A stretch of 64,000 nt of DNA from Pseudomonadota bacterium (GTDB taxonomy: Bacteria; Pseudomonadota; Alphaproteobacteria; Rhizobiales; Beijerinckiaceae), in NCBI GenBank assembly GCA_023386155.1, contig JAEWKH010000021.1:31583-95582 (forward strand). The letters run 5' to 3'. The translations under genes and the position numbers were made by a program. The first letter of the stretch is position 1; every line of letters begins with the position of its first letter. Under the pieces are notes generated by a model. It was not told where the DNA came from. It saw only the letters and a program-made list of their open reading frames with translations, and did not search any database. Shown one piece after another: positions 1 through 8,464 of the stretch.

Positions 1-246
1 CTGAGCGTGCTCTGGCGGGTGGCCAGGAATTACGGGCGGCATCGCCCGGATCTTGGCTCCGCGGGCCCGGAGCGCTTCGACTGGTCGTTCATGCGCTGGA
101 TCTGGTCCTATCCGGAAAAGATGCGGCCGAAGACCATGCGCATGCTGGAGCGTCTGCGAGTCGATCAGCGTGTGTTCGTCCTGCGTTCCCGCTCCAATAT
201 TCCGGCCCTGGAGGCCGCCCTTTCAACCGTCAAAGAGGCCGCCTGA
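1..246 (+). CDS. P-loop kinase-like protein, C-terminal fragment
   Basis: The frame is open from the first base, so only the last 81 codons of a gene that starts outside the window are present. The tail has a tryptophan-rich helix (FMRWIWSYPEKMRP) followed by a strand ending in VFVLRSRSNI. This pattern resembles the C-terminus of adenylate-kinase-like P-loop proteins, sometimes called topology-modulation or FlaR-like proteins. The Walker A part lies upstream and cannot be checked, so the family call rests on the tail alone. It stops 2 bp before the START-domain gene and is probably co-transcribed with it. Confidence 0.45.
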   Translation: MSVLWRVARNYGRHRPDLGSAGPERFDWSFMRWIWSYPEKMRPKTMRMLERLRVDQRVFVLRSRSNIPALEAALSTVKEAA

Positions 247-248
247 GC

Positions 249-731
249 ATGCCGACCTTTCGCACCACGCGTTCCGTCAAGCATACGCCGGCGCAGATGT
301 TCGCTCTCGTGGCCGATGTGGAGCGCTATCCGGAATTCGTGCCCTTGTGCGAAAGCCTGCGGGTCATGCGCCGCGTCCAGAGCGGAGAGGGCATCGAGAC
401 GCTCGTGGCCACCATGTCGGTCGGCTACAAGGCCATCAAGGAAACCTTCACCACCCGGGTGACCCTGGACGATCCGCGCCTGAAGATCACGGTCGAATAC
501 GTGGACGGGCCGTTCAAGTACCTCGAAAACCGCTGGACCTTCCGTGAGGTGCCCGGTGGTTGCGAGGTGGAGTTCTATATCAACTATGAATTCAAGAGCT
601 TCGCGCTCGGGCTTCTCATGGGCACCGTCTTCGACAAAGCCTTCCGCAAGTTCACCGATGCCTTCGAGGAGCGAGCGGACGAGATCTACGGGGCGCCGCC
701 GAAGACGCAGGCCGGGGCTAGAACGGCCTGA
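249..731 (+). CDS. RatA/Coq10-type START domain protein
   Basis: This 160-residue protein spans one polyketide cyclase/START domain of the family that includes yeast Coq10 and E. coli RatA. Typical markers are the N-terminal strand and helix with DVERYPEFVPLC near residues 24-35, and a C-terminal amphipathic helix after GLLMGTVFDKAF. Coq10 proteins bind ubiquinone and support respiration, while RatA was described as a ribosome-association toxin. In alphaproteobacteria the Coq10-like role is the more likely one, which is an inference. It follows the upstream gene by 2 bp and its stop lies next to that of convergent cinA. Confidence 0.85.
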   Translation: MPTFRTTRSVKHTPAQMFALVADVERYPEFVPLCESLRVMRRVQSGEGIETLVATMSVGYKAIKETFTTRVTLDDPRLKITVEYVDGPFKYLENRWTFREVPGGCEVEFYINYEFKSFALGLLMGTVFDKAFRKFTDAFEERADEIYGAPPKTQAGARTA

Positions 732-1220
732 TCAGCGAACCGCCTGCTCCAGCAGCGACAGCGCATCCTCCACCGCCCGCCGGCGGACAATCTCCCGGCC
801 CAGGTCGCCATAGCGCCGTTCCAGGTGGACCGTGGCGGCCCCTTTCCGGGCCAAGCCGAAATGAACGAGCCCGACCGGCTTCGCGGCCGTCCCTCCGGTC
901 GGGCCAGCGACGCCGGTGATGCCCACCGCCACATCGGCTCGCGAATGGGCCAGTGCCCCCTCGGCCATGGCCCGGGCGACCGGCTCGCTCACGGCCCCGT
1001 GGGTGGCGATCAGGTCGGCCGGGACCCCGATCAGCTCCGTCTTGGCCTCGTTGGAATAGGTCACGAACCCGCGCTCCACCACGGCCGAGGAGCCGGAAAT
1101 CTCCGTCAGGAGGGCCGCCACGAGGCCGCCGGTGCAGGACTCGGCGGTCGCGATCTTGAGGTCCTTTCCGCGGTAGGCGTCCAGCAACGCCGCGGCGCGG
1201 CTCGTCATTTCGGGCGTCAT
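732..1220 (-). CDS. cinA: CinA-family nicotinamide-nucleotide amidase
   Basis: The 162-residue protein is the stand-alone CinA C-terminal domain (PncC type). That domain deamidates nicotinamide mononucleotide to nicotinate mononucleotide in pyridine nucleotide recycling. Family signatures are visible: TAESCTGGLVAALLTEI near residue 25, SSAVVERGFVTYSNEAK near 45, and GITGVAGPTGGT near 103. It lacks the N-terminal molybdopterin-binding-like domain of long CinA proteins, which is normal for this order. Its ATG overlaps the ispDF stop by 4 bp, so the two are translationally coupled. Confidence 0.92.
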   Translation of the reverse strand: MTPEMTSRAAALLDAYRGKDLKIATAESCTGGLVAALLTEISGSSAVVERGFVTYSNEAKTELIGVPADLIATHGAVSEPVARAMAEGALAHSRADVAVGITGVAGPTGGTAAKPVGLVHFGLARKGAATVHLERRYGDLGREIVRRRAVEDALSLLEQAVR

Positions 1221-2410
1221 GCACTCGCCTCCGGCAATCGGATGGTCGCTGCGGCCTGGGCCGCGATGCCTTCACCGCGGCCGGTAAATCCAAGCCTTTC
1301 GGTCGTCGTCGCCTTGAGCGAGACCTGGTCCAGGCGAAGGCCGGCGATCTCGGCGATCCGCAGCCGCATCGCGTCCCGGTAAGGCCCCAGCTTCGGCCTC
1401 TCGCAAAGGAGAGTCGCGTCGAGATGATCGACGATGCCGCCGCGCTTGCGAACGAGCCCGACCGCGTGGGCGAGAAACCGGTCGGAGGAGGCGCCGCGCC
1501 ATTGCGGATCGCTTGGCGGGAAATGGGTGCCGATATCGCCATCGGCGAGAGCCCCGAGAACAGCGTCCGTCAGGGCGTGCAGGATCACGTCCCCGTCCGA
1601 ATGGGCGATGACGCCGCGCTCATGGGGAACCTTGATCCCGCCGAGCCACACATGATCGCCCTCGGCGAAGGCATGGACGTCGAATCCGGTGCCGAGGCGG
1701 GTTACGTAAGTCATGGCATCGCCTTTCAAACGCCTTTCGGCCTCCTGGAAATCCGCCGGATGGGTCAGCTTGATGTTGCCCGGCTCGCCCTCGAAGACAT
1801 GAACCGGCAGGCCGGCCCATTCCATCAATGCGCCGTCATCGGTGAACGAGTGCAGGTTCGAACCGGAGGCACTGCGGTGCGCGTCGAGCAGGGCCGAAAA
1901 ACGGAAAGCCTGTGGCGTCTGGACCGCCCTCAGGGACGAACGGTCCGGAGTGGAGAGGACTTCGGAGCGTTCCCCGATCACCTTGATGGTATCGGTGACG
2001 GCCGTTCCTGGAACGGCCGCGTTCCAGCGCCTTGCCGCCTCGATGGCCCGGTCGATGAGGCCAGGGCCGACGAAAGGCCGCGCCGCATCGTGAACGAGAA
2101 CGAGCTCGGGGTTCAGGTCCGCCAGAGCCTCGAGCCCTTTTCGCACCGAGTCCTGCCTCGTCTCGCCGCCATGGACGCATGGCAGAACTGTCGATGCGGG
2201 GGGTGGTAAGGTTCGAACCGCCTCTTCATAGAGGTGACGATCGTCGGGATGGATCACGACGAGGGTTTGAGTGATTCCGGAGTGAGAGAGAAAAGCCGAA
2301 AGCGTTCTCGCCAGAACCGGCTGCCCTCGCAGCGGCCGATATTGCTTCGGGATTCCTTCACCGGCTCTTGATCCACGTCCTGCGGCAACGATGAGGGCGG
2401 CGACTGACAT
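1217..2410 (-). CDS. ispDF: Bifunctional IspD/IspF isoprenoid biosynthesis enzyme
   Basis: A 397-residue fusion catalyses two steps of the methylerythritol phosphate route. The N-terminal half is 2-C-methyl-D-erythritol 4-phosphate cytidylyltransferase, with the nucleotide-binding loop ALIVAAGRGSRAGEGIPKQY at residues 5-24 and VHDAARPF near 110. The C-terminal half is 2-C-methyl-D-erythritol 2,4-cyclodiphosphate synthase, with GTGFDVHAF near 240 and AHSDGDVILHALTDA near 268, which carry the metal and substrate ligands. The fused form is usual in Rhizobiales. The gene is divergent from dusB and coupled to cinA downstream. Confidence 0.95.
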   Translation of the reverse strand: MSVAALIVAAGRGSRAGEGIPKQYRPLRGQPVLARTLSAFLSHSGITQTLVVIHPDDRHLYEEAVRTLPPPASTVLPCVHGGETRQDSVRKGLEALADLNPELVLVHDAARPFVGPGLIDRAIEAARRWNAAVPGTAVTDTIKVIGERSEVLSTPDRSSLRAVQTPQAFRFSALLDAHRSASGSNLHSFTDDGALMEWAGLPVHVFEGEPGNIKLTHPADFQEAERRLKGDAMTYVTRLGTGFDVHAFAEGDHVWLGGIKVPHERGVIAHSDGDVILHALTDAVLGALADGDIGTHFPPSDPQWRGASSDRFLAHAVGLVRKRGGIVDHLDATLLCERPKLGPYRDAMRLRIAEIAGLRLDQVSLKATTTERLGFTGRGEGIAAQAAATIRLPEASA

Positions 2411-2520
2411 TCGGACAAGCTCTTTCCAATGAACGCTCTCCTAAGCATGCGGTGGGAAGAAGGCAAATCCCTGCGGGAGGGACTTGCACGCGGCCCGGAA
2501 ATGGCTATTGATTAGGCACA

Positions 2521-3540
2521 ATGAACTTTGAACAAAAATTAGGCGCAAGCGGCTTTGGCATCGGTCCTGTTCAGGTCGAGGCAGCGGCTGTCCTCGCGCC
2601 CCTGTCCGGTGTGACGGATGTCGCCTTCCGGCGCATTGCCAAGCGCCTGGGCGCCGGTCTCGTCGTGTCCGAAATGGTGGCGTCGGACGAGCTGGTGCAG
2701 GGCTCGGAGGAGGCGCAGCTCAGGGCCGAGGGAGCCGGGATCGAGCCGCACGTGGTTCAATTGGCCGGCTGCGAGCCGCATTGGATGGCCGAGGCCGCAC
2801 GGGTTGCCGAGGGAGCAGGTGCGCGCATCATCGACATCAACATGGGGTGTCCGGCCAAGCGGGTGATCGGCGGCTATGCGGGGTCCGCGCTCATGCGCGA
2901 CCTCGACCACGCCGCCCGGCTCATCGCGGCGACGGTGCAGGCTGCGAGCGTTCCCGTGACCGTCAAGATGCGCCTCGGCTGGGACCACGGCAGCATCAAC
3001 GCGCCGGAACTCGCCCGCCGTGCCGAGGCCCTCGGCGTAAGGGCCGTGACGGTGCATGGCCGGACGCGCCAGCAGTTCTACAAGGGGGAGGCCGACTGGC
3101 GGGCCATCGCGGCCGTCGTCCAGAATGTTGGCATCCCTGTCATTGCCAATGGCGATATCGGCTCGCTCGAAGACGCGAGATGCTGCCTCTCGGCCTCGGG
3201 CGCAGCGGCCGTGATGATCGGCCGCGCCGCGGTCGGAAGGCCCTGGCTCGTGGGCCAGATCGGGGCTGCCCTGCAGGGCACGAGGATCCCCGATCCGTCG
3301 CCCGAGACGATGACCGGGATCGCCATCGAGCACTATGAGGAACTCCTGTCGCTCTATGGCGCGAAGGTCGGCATCCGGCATGCCCGCAAGCACCTTGCGG
3401 CCTATGCCGATGCGGCCATGGCGTCGGGCTTCATCGTCGCGCCGAGTATCCGGACCGCTCTCGTGACATCCGAGGAACCCCAGACAGTGATCGCCTTGCT
3501 GAGCTCCCTCTACAGCCGTCAGGGTCGGGAGGCGGCATGA
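2521..3540 (+). CDS. dusB: tRNA-dihydrouridine synthase DusB
   Basis: This 339-residue FMN-dependent TIM-barrel enzyme reduces uridine to dihydrouridine in tRNA. Visible motifs are VLAPLSGVTDVAFRR near residue 25, the NMGCPAKRV loop with the catalytic cysteine near residue 112, VTVHGRTRQQFYKG near 180, and IANGDIGS near 209. In alphaproteobacteria this gene is the classic nifR3, first in the nifR3-ntrB-ntrC operon, and that is the arrangement here. Its stop overlaps the ntrB start (ATGA). Confidence 0.95.
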   Translation: MNFEQKLGASGFGIGPVQVEAAAVLAPLSGVTDVAFRRIAKRLGAGLVVSEMVASDELVQGSEEAQLRAEGAGIEPHVVQLAGCEPHWMAEAARVAEGAGARIIDINMGCPAKRVIGGYAGSALMRDLDHAARLIAATVQAASVPVTVKMRLGWDHGSINAPELARRAEALGVRAVTVHGRTRQQFYKGEADWRAIAAVVQNVGIPVIANGDIGSLEDARCCLSASGAAAVMIGRAAVGRPWLVGQIGAALQGTRIPDPSPETMTGIAIEHYEELLSLYGAKVGIRHARKHLAAYADAAMASGFIVAPSIRTALVTSEEPQTVIALLSSLYSRQGREAA

Positions 3541-4640
3541 CGATGGCGGCCATCAACGACCTCATCATGAATGCGTTGCCGATCCCGGTTCTGGCCATCG
3601 GGCCGGAGCACCGGATCGTGCATGCCAATGCGGCGGCCGAATCCTTCTTCGAGGTCAGCCTGCGCATGATGCTGCGGCAGAAGCTCAGCGACTTCCTGCC
3701 CTTCGGCTCGCCGGTGATGGCGCTGGTGGAGGACGTTCGCCAGAGGGGCTCCAGCGTCAGCGAGCATCGGGTGGATATCGGAAGTCCCCGGCTCGGAGCG
3801 GAGCGCATCGTCGACGTCTCCGCCAGCCCGTTGGGCGACGACAGCGACAACGTGATCGTCATGCTCCAGGAACGGACGATCGCCGACAAGATGAACCGCC
3901 AATTGACTCATCGCGGGGCGGCCAGGTCCATCACGGCGCTCGGGGCCCTCCTGGCGCACGAGATCAAGAATCCCCTGTCGGGCATCCGCGGCGCGGCGCA
4001 GCTCCTCGAGCAGTCGGCAAGCGAGGACGACCGCCTGCTCACGCGCCTCATCTGCGACGAGACGGATCGCATCGTGAAGCTCGTGGAGCGCATGGAGCTG
4101 TTCGGCGAGGAGCGGCCGGTGGAGCGAGGCGCGGTCAACATCCACGGCGTGCTCGACCATGTGAAGCGCCTTGCTCAATCGGGCTTTGCCCGGCACATCC
4201 GGTTCGTCGAGAACTACGATCCGTCCCTGCCGCCCGTGCTCGGCAATCGGGATCAGTTGATCCAGGTCATCCTGAATCTGGTCAAGAATGCCGCCGAGGC
4301 GGTCGGCATCGATGCGCCGGACGGCGAGATCATTCTCTCGACCGCGTTCCGCACCGGCGTGCGGCTCCAGGTTCCCGGCTCCCAGGAACGGGTCAGCCTT
4401 CCGATCGAGCTGAGCGTCATCGACAACGGCCCCGGCATTCCTCCCGAGCTGATGACCGACCTGTTTGATCCATTCGTGACCACCAAGGTCCAGGGCAGCG
4501 GCCTGGGGCTTGCCCTCGTCGCCAAGATCGTCGGCGACCATGGCGGCATCGTCGAATGCGAGCCTGCGCCCCGGCGGACCACATTCCGAATTCTCCTGCC
4601 CATGCACCGCGCCGATGACGGCCGCGGAGCCGATTTGTGA
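3537..4640 (+). CDS. ntrB: Nitrogen-regulatory sensor histidine kinase NtrB
   Basis: This is a cytoplasmic 367-residue kinase. An N-terminal PAS domain (about residues 10-110) precedes a HisKA region with LLAHEIKNPLSGIRGAAQLL, containing the phosphorylated His near residue 141, and then an HATPase domain with NLVKNAAEAV, DNGPGIP and GSGLGLALVAKI. NtrB phosphorylates NtrC under nitrogen limitation and is controlled by PII proteins. There is no membrane segment, which fits NtrB rather than NtrY. It overlaps dusB by 4 bp and is followed by ntrC after 9 bp. Confidence 0.94.
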   Translation: MTMAAINDLIMNALPIPVLAIGPEHRIVHANAAAESFFEVSLRMMLRQKLSDFLPFGSPVMALVEDVRQRGSSVSEHRVDIGSPRLGAERIVDVSASPLGDDSDNVIVMLQERTIADKMNRQLTHRGAARSITALGALLAHEIKNPLSGIRGAAQLLEQSASEDDRLLTRLICDETDRIVKLVERMELFGEERPVERGAVNIHGVLDHVKRLAQSGFARHIRFVENYDPSLPPVLGNRDQLIQVILNLVKNAAEAVGIDAPDGEIILSTAFRTGVRLQVPGSQERVSLPIELSVIDNGPGIPPELMTDLFDPFVTTKVQGSGLGLALVAKIVGDHGGIVECEPAPRRTTFRILLPMHRADDGRGADL

Positions 4641-4649
4641 GATCAAGCG

Positions 4650-6116
4650 ATGCCTAGCGGACAGATTCTTCTCGCTGACGACGATGCGGCCATCCGGACC
4701 GTCCTGAACCAGGCCCTGTCGCGGGCCGGTTACGAGGTGCGCTCCACCAGCAACGCCGCGACCCTCTGGCGGTGGGTGTCGCAAGGAGAGGGTGATCTGG
4801 TCATCACGGATGTGATGATGCCGGACGAGAACGCCTTCGACCTCCTGCCCCGCATCAAGAAGATGCGCCCGGAACTGCCGATCATCGTCATGAGCGCCCA
4901 GAACACGTTCATGACCGCCATCAAGGCTTCCGAGCGCGGTGCTTACGAATACCTGCCGAAGCCCTTCGACCTGAAGGAGCTCGTCGCCGTCGTCGGCCGG
5001 GCCCTGTCCCGGCCCCGGCACGTCCCCACGGGAGCCGGTCCGTCGCCGGAGAACGAGGACATTCCGCTCGTGGGCCGCTCCCATGCGATGCAGGAGATCT
5101 ACCGGGCGCTCGCCCGCCTGATGCCCACCGACCTGACGGTGATGATCACGGGCGAATCCGGGACCGGCAAGGAACTGGTGGCAAAGGCGCTGCACGATTA
5201 CGGCAAGCGCCGCCAGGGCCCGTTCGTGGCCGTCAACATGGCGGCGATCCCGCGAGAGCTGATCGAATCCGAGCTCTTCGGCCATGAAAAGGGTGCCTTC
5301 ACCGGCGCGACCGCCCGCAGCACGGGACGTTTCGAGCAGGCCGAGGGCGGCACGCTGTTCCTGGACGAGATCGGCGACATGCCCATGGAGGCCCAGACCC
5401 GCCTCCTGCGCGTTCTCCAGCAGGGCGAATACACCACCGTCGGCGGCCGCGTGCCGATCAAGACCAATGTCCGGATCGTGGCAGCGACGAACAAGGACCT
5501 GCGCGTGCTGATCCAGCAGGGCCTCTTCCGCGAGGATCTCTATTTCCGCCTCAACGTGGTGCCCCTGCGCCTTCCGCCGCTGCGCGAGCGGGTCGAGGAC
5601 ATTCCGGATCTGGCCCGTCACTTCTTCATGCTGGTGGAGAAGGAGGGGCTCGCACGCAAGCAGCTCGACGTGGAGGCGATGGACCGGCTCAAGCGCTACC
5701 GCTGGCCGGGAAACGTCCGCGAGCTGGAAAACCTGGTGCGACGTTTGGCGGCGCTGTATCCCCAGGACACCATCACAGGAGCCATCATCGACGCGGAGCT
5801 CGATCCACAGCCTCTGCTGCCCCCGCAGCCCGTCGGGAAGGCGGCTCAGCCGGCTCAATCGAACTCGGAGGGATTGTCCGATGCCGTCGAGCGGCACCTG
5901 AACGAGTATTTCTCCGGTTTCCGGGACACGCTTCCGCCGCCCGGGCTCTATCATCGCGTCCTGCGCGAGATCGAGGGGCCGCTGATCGGCGCTGCGCTTG
6001 CAGCCACGAGGGGCAACCAGATTCGGGCGGCCGAGCTTCTCGGGGTCAACCGCAATACCCTTCGCAAGAAGGTGCGGGACCTCGAGCTTATGGTGGTCCG
6101 AACCAACCGGAGTTGA
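4650..6116 (+). CDS. ntrC: Nitrogen-response regulator NtrC, sigma-54 activator
   Basis: The 488-residue protein has a receiver domain with phosphoacceptor D54 (VITDVMMP), an AAA+ domain with Walker A GESGTGKE near residue 168, the sigma-54-contacting GAFTGA loop near 214 and Walker B TLFLDEIGDMP near 235. A C-terminal Fis-type helix-turn-helix (IRAAELLGVNRNTLRKKV) binds enhancer sites. It activates nitrogen-assimilation genes when phosphorylated by NtrB. All residues needed for sigma-54 activation are present. Confidence 0.95.
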   Translation: MPSGQILLADDDAAIRTVLNQALSRAGYEVRSTSNAATLWRWVSQGEGDLVITDVMMPDENAFDLLPRIKKMRPELPIIVMSAQNTFMTAIKASERGAYEYLPKPFDLKELVAVVGRALSRPRHVPTGAGPSPENEDIPLVGRSHAMQEIYRALARLMPTDLTVMITGESGTGKELVAKALHDYGKRRQGPFVAVNMAAIPRELIESELFGHEKGAFTGATARSTGRFEQAEGGTLFLDEIGDMPMEAQTRLLRVLQQGEYTTVGGRVPIKTNVRIVAATNKDLRVLIQQGLFREDLYFRLNVVPLRLPPLRERVEDIPDLARHFFMLVEKEGLARKQLDVEAMDRLKRYRWPGNVRELENLVRRLAALYPQDTITGAIIDAELDPQPLLPPQPVGKAAQPAQSNSEGLSDAVERHLNEYFSGFRDTLPPPGLYHRVLREIEGPLIGAALAATRGNQIRAAELLGVNRNTLRKKVRDLELMVVRTNRS

Positions 6117-6175
6117 ACGCTCCGGCTGTAATAATTTGACCACAGTGTTGTGTTGGTGCATCACCCAGTGACGGG

Positions 6176-8464
6176 GTGCGGAACGGAGAGCACCCGATTG
6201 GCGGGGCTCCAGTCTTGATCGAACAGGACACCATTGCGCAACGGCCGGCGGTTGAACCGTCCCAGAGCGGCCTCGGCTGGCTGGGATACGGCGCCGTTCT
6301 GTCGGCTCTGGCTTCGGCTCTCGCCACGTTCCTGATCCTGGCCGGCGCAACGCCGCTGCTGCCGACCCATAACGTCGTGATCTGGGTCTTCCTGCTCAAT
6401 GGCCTGCTGATTGCGCTGCTCCTCGGGATCGTCGCCTGGCAGGCCCGGAAGCTCGTGCGGGAGCGCCGGGCAGGGGCGGCAGCCGCAGGCCTTCACGTGA
6501 GAATCGTCGGGCTCTTCAGCCTCGTAGCGGTTCTGCCGGCTATCCTGGTCGCGGCCGTCGCGACGGTCACCCTGGAGCGCGGCCTCGATCCCTGGTTCAC
6601 CGGGGCGCTGAAAGACTTGATGACCAACACGGTCTCCATCGCCCGGTCCTATCGCGAGCTGCAGTGCCGGACGCTCGCCCGAGAAACCCAGCTGATGGCA
6701 GCGGATCTCAATCGTGCCAAAGTTCTCTTCGACGCGGATCGCAACCTCTTTCGGGAATTCATGAATTCCCGCTCCATCTTCCTCGGCTTTCCTCTCGCCA
6801 TGATCGTGGACACGGATGGCTCCGTGGTCGAGAGAATCGAGGCCAAGAAGCTCGAAAACGTACCCCCGCCGTCGGAAACGGACCTGCGGGAGGCGAGCAG
6901 CCGGGAGGCGCTCTGCCTTTTCCCGAAATCCGGCAACATCTTTCGCTCGGCCTTGAAGCTGGATGCCCATGGCGGACGCATCCTCTACGTGGCCAGGGAA
7001 GTCGATCCGCGCGCGCTGGAATTCCCCCAGGTCGCGGAAGCGGGCGTTGCGTTCTATGAGGCGCTGGATCAGAAGAAGGCGGGCATTCAGATCGCCTTCG
7101 CGTCCATGTTCACGCTGATCGCGCTGATCGTGCTGCTCTCCGCCATCTGGTTCGGGCTGAACTTCGCCAACCGCCTCGTCGCTCCCATCCGGCGCCTCAT
7201 CCATGCGACGGATCAGGTGGCGACCGGTAACTTCTACGTCCAGGTGCCCGTCCGGCGGGGGGAGGGCGATCTCGGCCATCTGGGAGAGACCTTCAACAAG
7301 ATGACCTCGGAACTGCGCCGTCAGCACGATGGGCTGACGACCGCCAGCGATCTCATGGACCGGCGCCGGCGATTCACCGAAGCCGTCCTGGCTGGCGTTT
7401 CCGCCGGCGTCATCGGCGTCAATGCCCGAGGGCAGATCACCATCGTCAACCCGTCGACTGAGGCTCTGCTCGGCGCCTCGCACAAGGAGTTGCTTGGCCA
7501 GCCCGTTACGACGGTGCTGCCGGAGGTCGCTCCCCTCGTCGAAGAAATGAGCCAGGGACGCCAGCGCCTGATGCAGGAGCAGATCCACATCTCCCGTAAG
7601 GGCAAGGAGCGCACCATCAACGTTCGCGTGACAAGCGAGCAGGCGCGGGGAGGGCAGAGGGACCTCGTCATCACCCTCGACGACATCACGGATCTTGTTC
7701 TGGCGCAGCGGACTTCCGCCTGGGCGGACGTGGCGCGGCGCATCGCGCACGAGATCAAGAACCCTCTGACGCCGATCCAGCTTTCGGCCGAACGCATCCG
7801 CCGGAAATACGGCAAGGTGATCACCACGGACCGGGAGGTGTTCGATCAATGCACGGACACCATCGTGCGGCAGGTCGACGACATCAAGCGGATGGTCGAC
7901 GAGTTCTCGTCATTCGCCCGCATGCCGAAGCCGACCATCGGCAACGAGGATCTGGCCGAGACGATCCGCCAGGTGATCTTCATGATGAAGATCGCCCATC
8001 CGGAGATCGAGTTCGTCGATCAGGTTCCTGCCGGGCCCCTCATCGTACCTTTCGACCGGCGGCTCGTCTCTCAGGCGGTGACGAACATCGTCAAGAATGC
8101 GACCGAGGCGATTGCGGCGGTGCCGGAGGACGAGAGAGGCCCGGCGCAGATCTCGGTGCTCCTCGACGACTCCCATCCGGATTATCTGATCCTGGCCGTC
8201 ACCGATAACGGCAAGGGCTTTCCGGTCGAGGGCCGACAGCGGCTGCTGGAGCCCTATATGACGACGCGCGAGGGTGGAACCGGACTGGGTCTGCCGATCG
8301 TTGCAAAGATTCTGGAAGACCATGGAGGGGGCATGGAACTGGCCGACAATCCCACTGGACGGGGCGGGCAGGTTCGCATGTGGATCCCAAAGACGAAACA
8401 CGTTGCATCGGAAGAGACATCGGCCGCTTCCAGCCGAAATGACTCTCACAGGGCAAGCCTATGA
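6176..8464 (+). CDS. ntrY: Membrane sensor histidine kinase NtrY
   Basis: The 762-residue kinase has several N-terminal membrane segments (about residues 30-55, 65-85 and 105-130) and another near 310 that precedes a HAMP domain. A PAS domain follows, then HisKA with RRIAHEIKNPLTPIQLSAER and an HATPase domain with NIVKNATEAI and GGTGLGLPIVAKI. NtrY signals to NtrX in envelope, nitrogen and redox responses of alphaproteobacteria. I chose the GTG at 6176. A TTG about 40 bp downstream is a possible alternative. It overlaps ntrX by 4 bp. Confidence 0.93.
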   Translation: MRNGEHPIGGAPVLIEQDTIAQRPAVEPSQSGLGWLGYGAVLSALASALATFLILAGATPLLPTHNVVIWVFLLNGLLIALLLGIVAWQARKLVRERRAGAAAAGLHVRIVGLFSLVAVLPAILVAAVATVTLERGLDPWFTGALKDLMTNTVSIARSYRELQCRTLARETQLMAADLNRAKVLFDADRNLFREFMNSRSIFLGFPLAMIVDTDGSVVERIEAKKLENVPPPSETDLREASSREALCLFPKSGNIFRSALKLDAHGGRILYVAREVDPRALEFPQVAEAGVAFYEALDQKKAGIQIAFASMFTLIALIVLLSAIWFGLNFANRLVAPIRRLIHATDQVATGNFYVQVPVRRGEGDLGHLGETFNKMTSELRRQHDGLTTASDLMDRRRRFTEAVLAGVSAGVIGVNARGQITIVNPSTEALLGASHKELLGQPVTTVLPEVAPLVEEMSQGRQRLMQEQIHISRKGKERTINVRVTSEQARGGQRDLVITLDDITDLVLAQRTSAWADVARRIAHEIKNPLTPIQLSAERIRRKYGKVITTDREVFDQCTDTIVRQVDDIKRMVDEFSSFARMPKPTIGNEDLAETIRQVIFMMKIAHPEIEFVDQVPAGPLIVPFDRRLVSQAVTNIVKNATEAIAAVPEDERGPAQISVLLDDSHPDYLILAVTDNGKGFPVEGRQRLLEPYMTTREGGTGLGLPIVAKILEDHGGGMELADNPTGRGGQVRMWIPKTKHVASEETSAASSRNDSHRASL

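Noticed and set aside
3519..6350. Long open frame of more than 900 codons on the minus strand
   Set aside because: It lies opposite dusB/ntrB/ntrC, and its product is His/Arg/Gln-rich and family-less. It is a GC-rich shadow of real genes.
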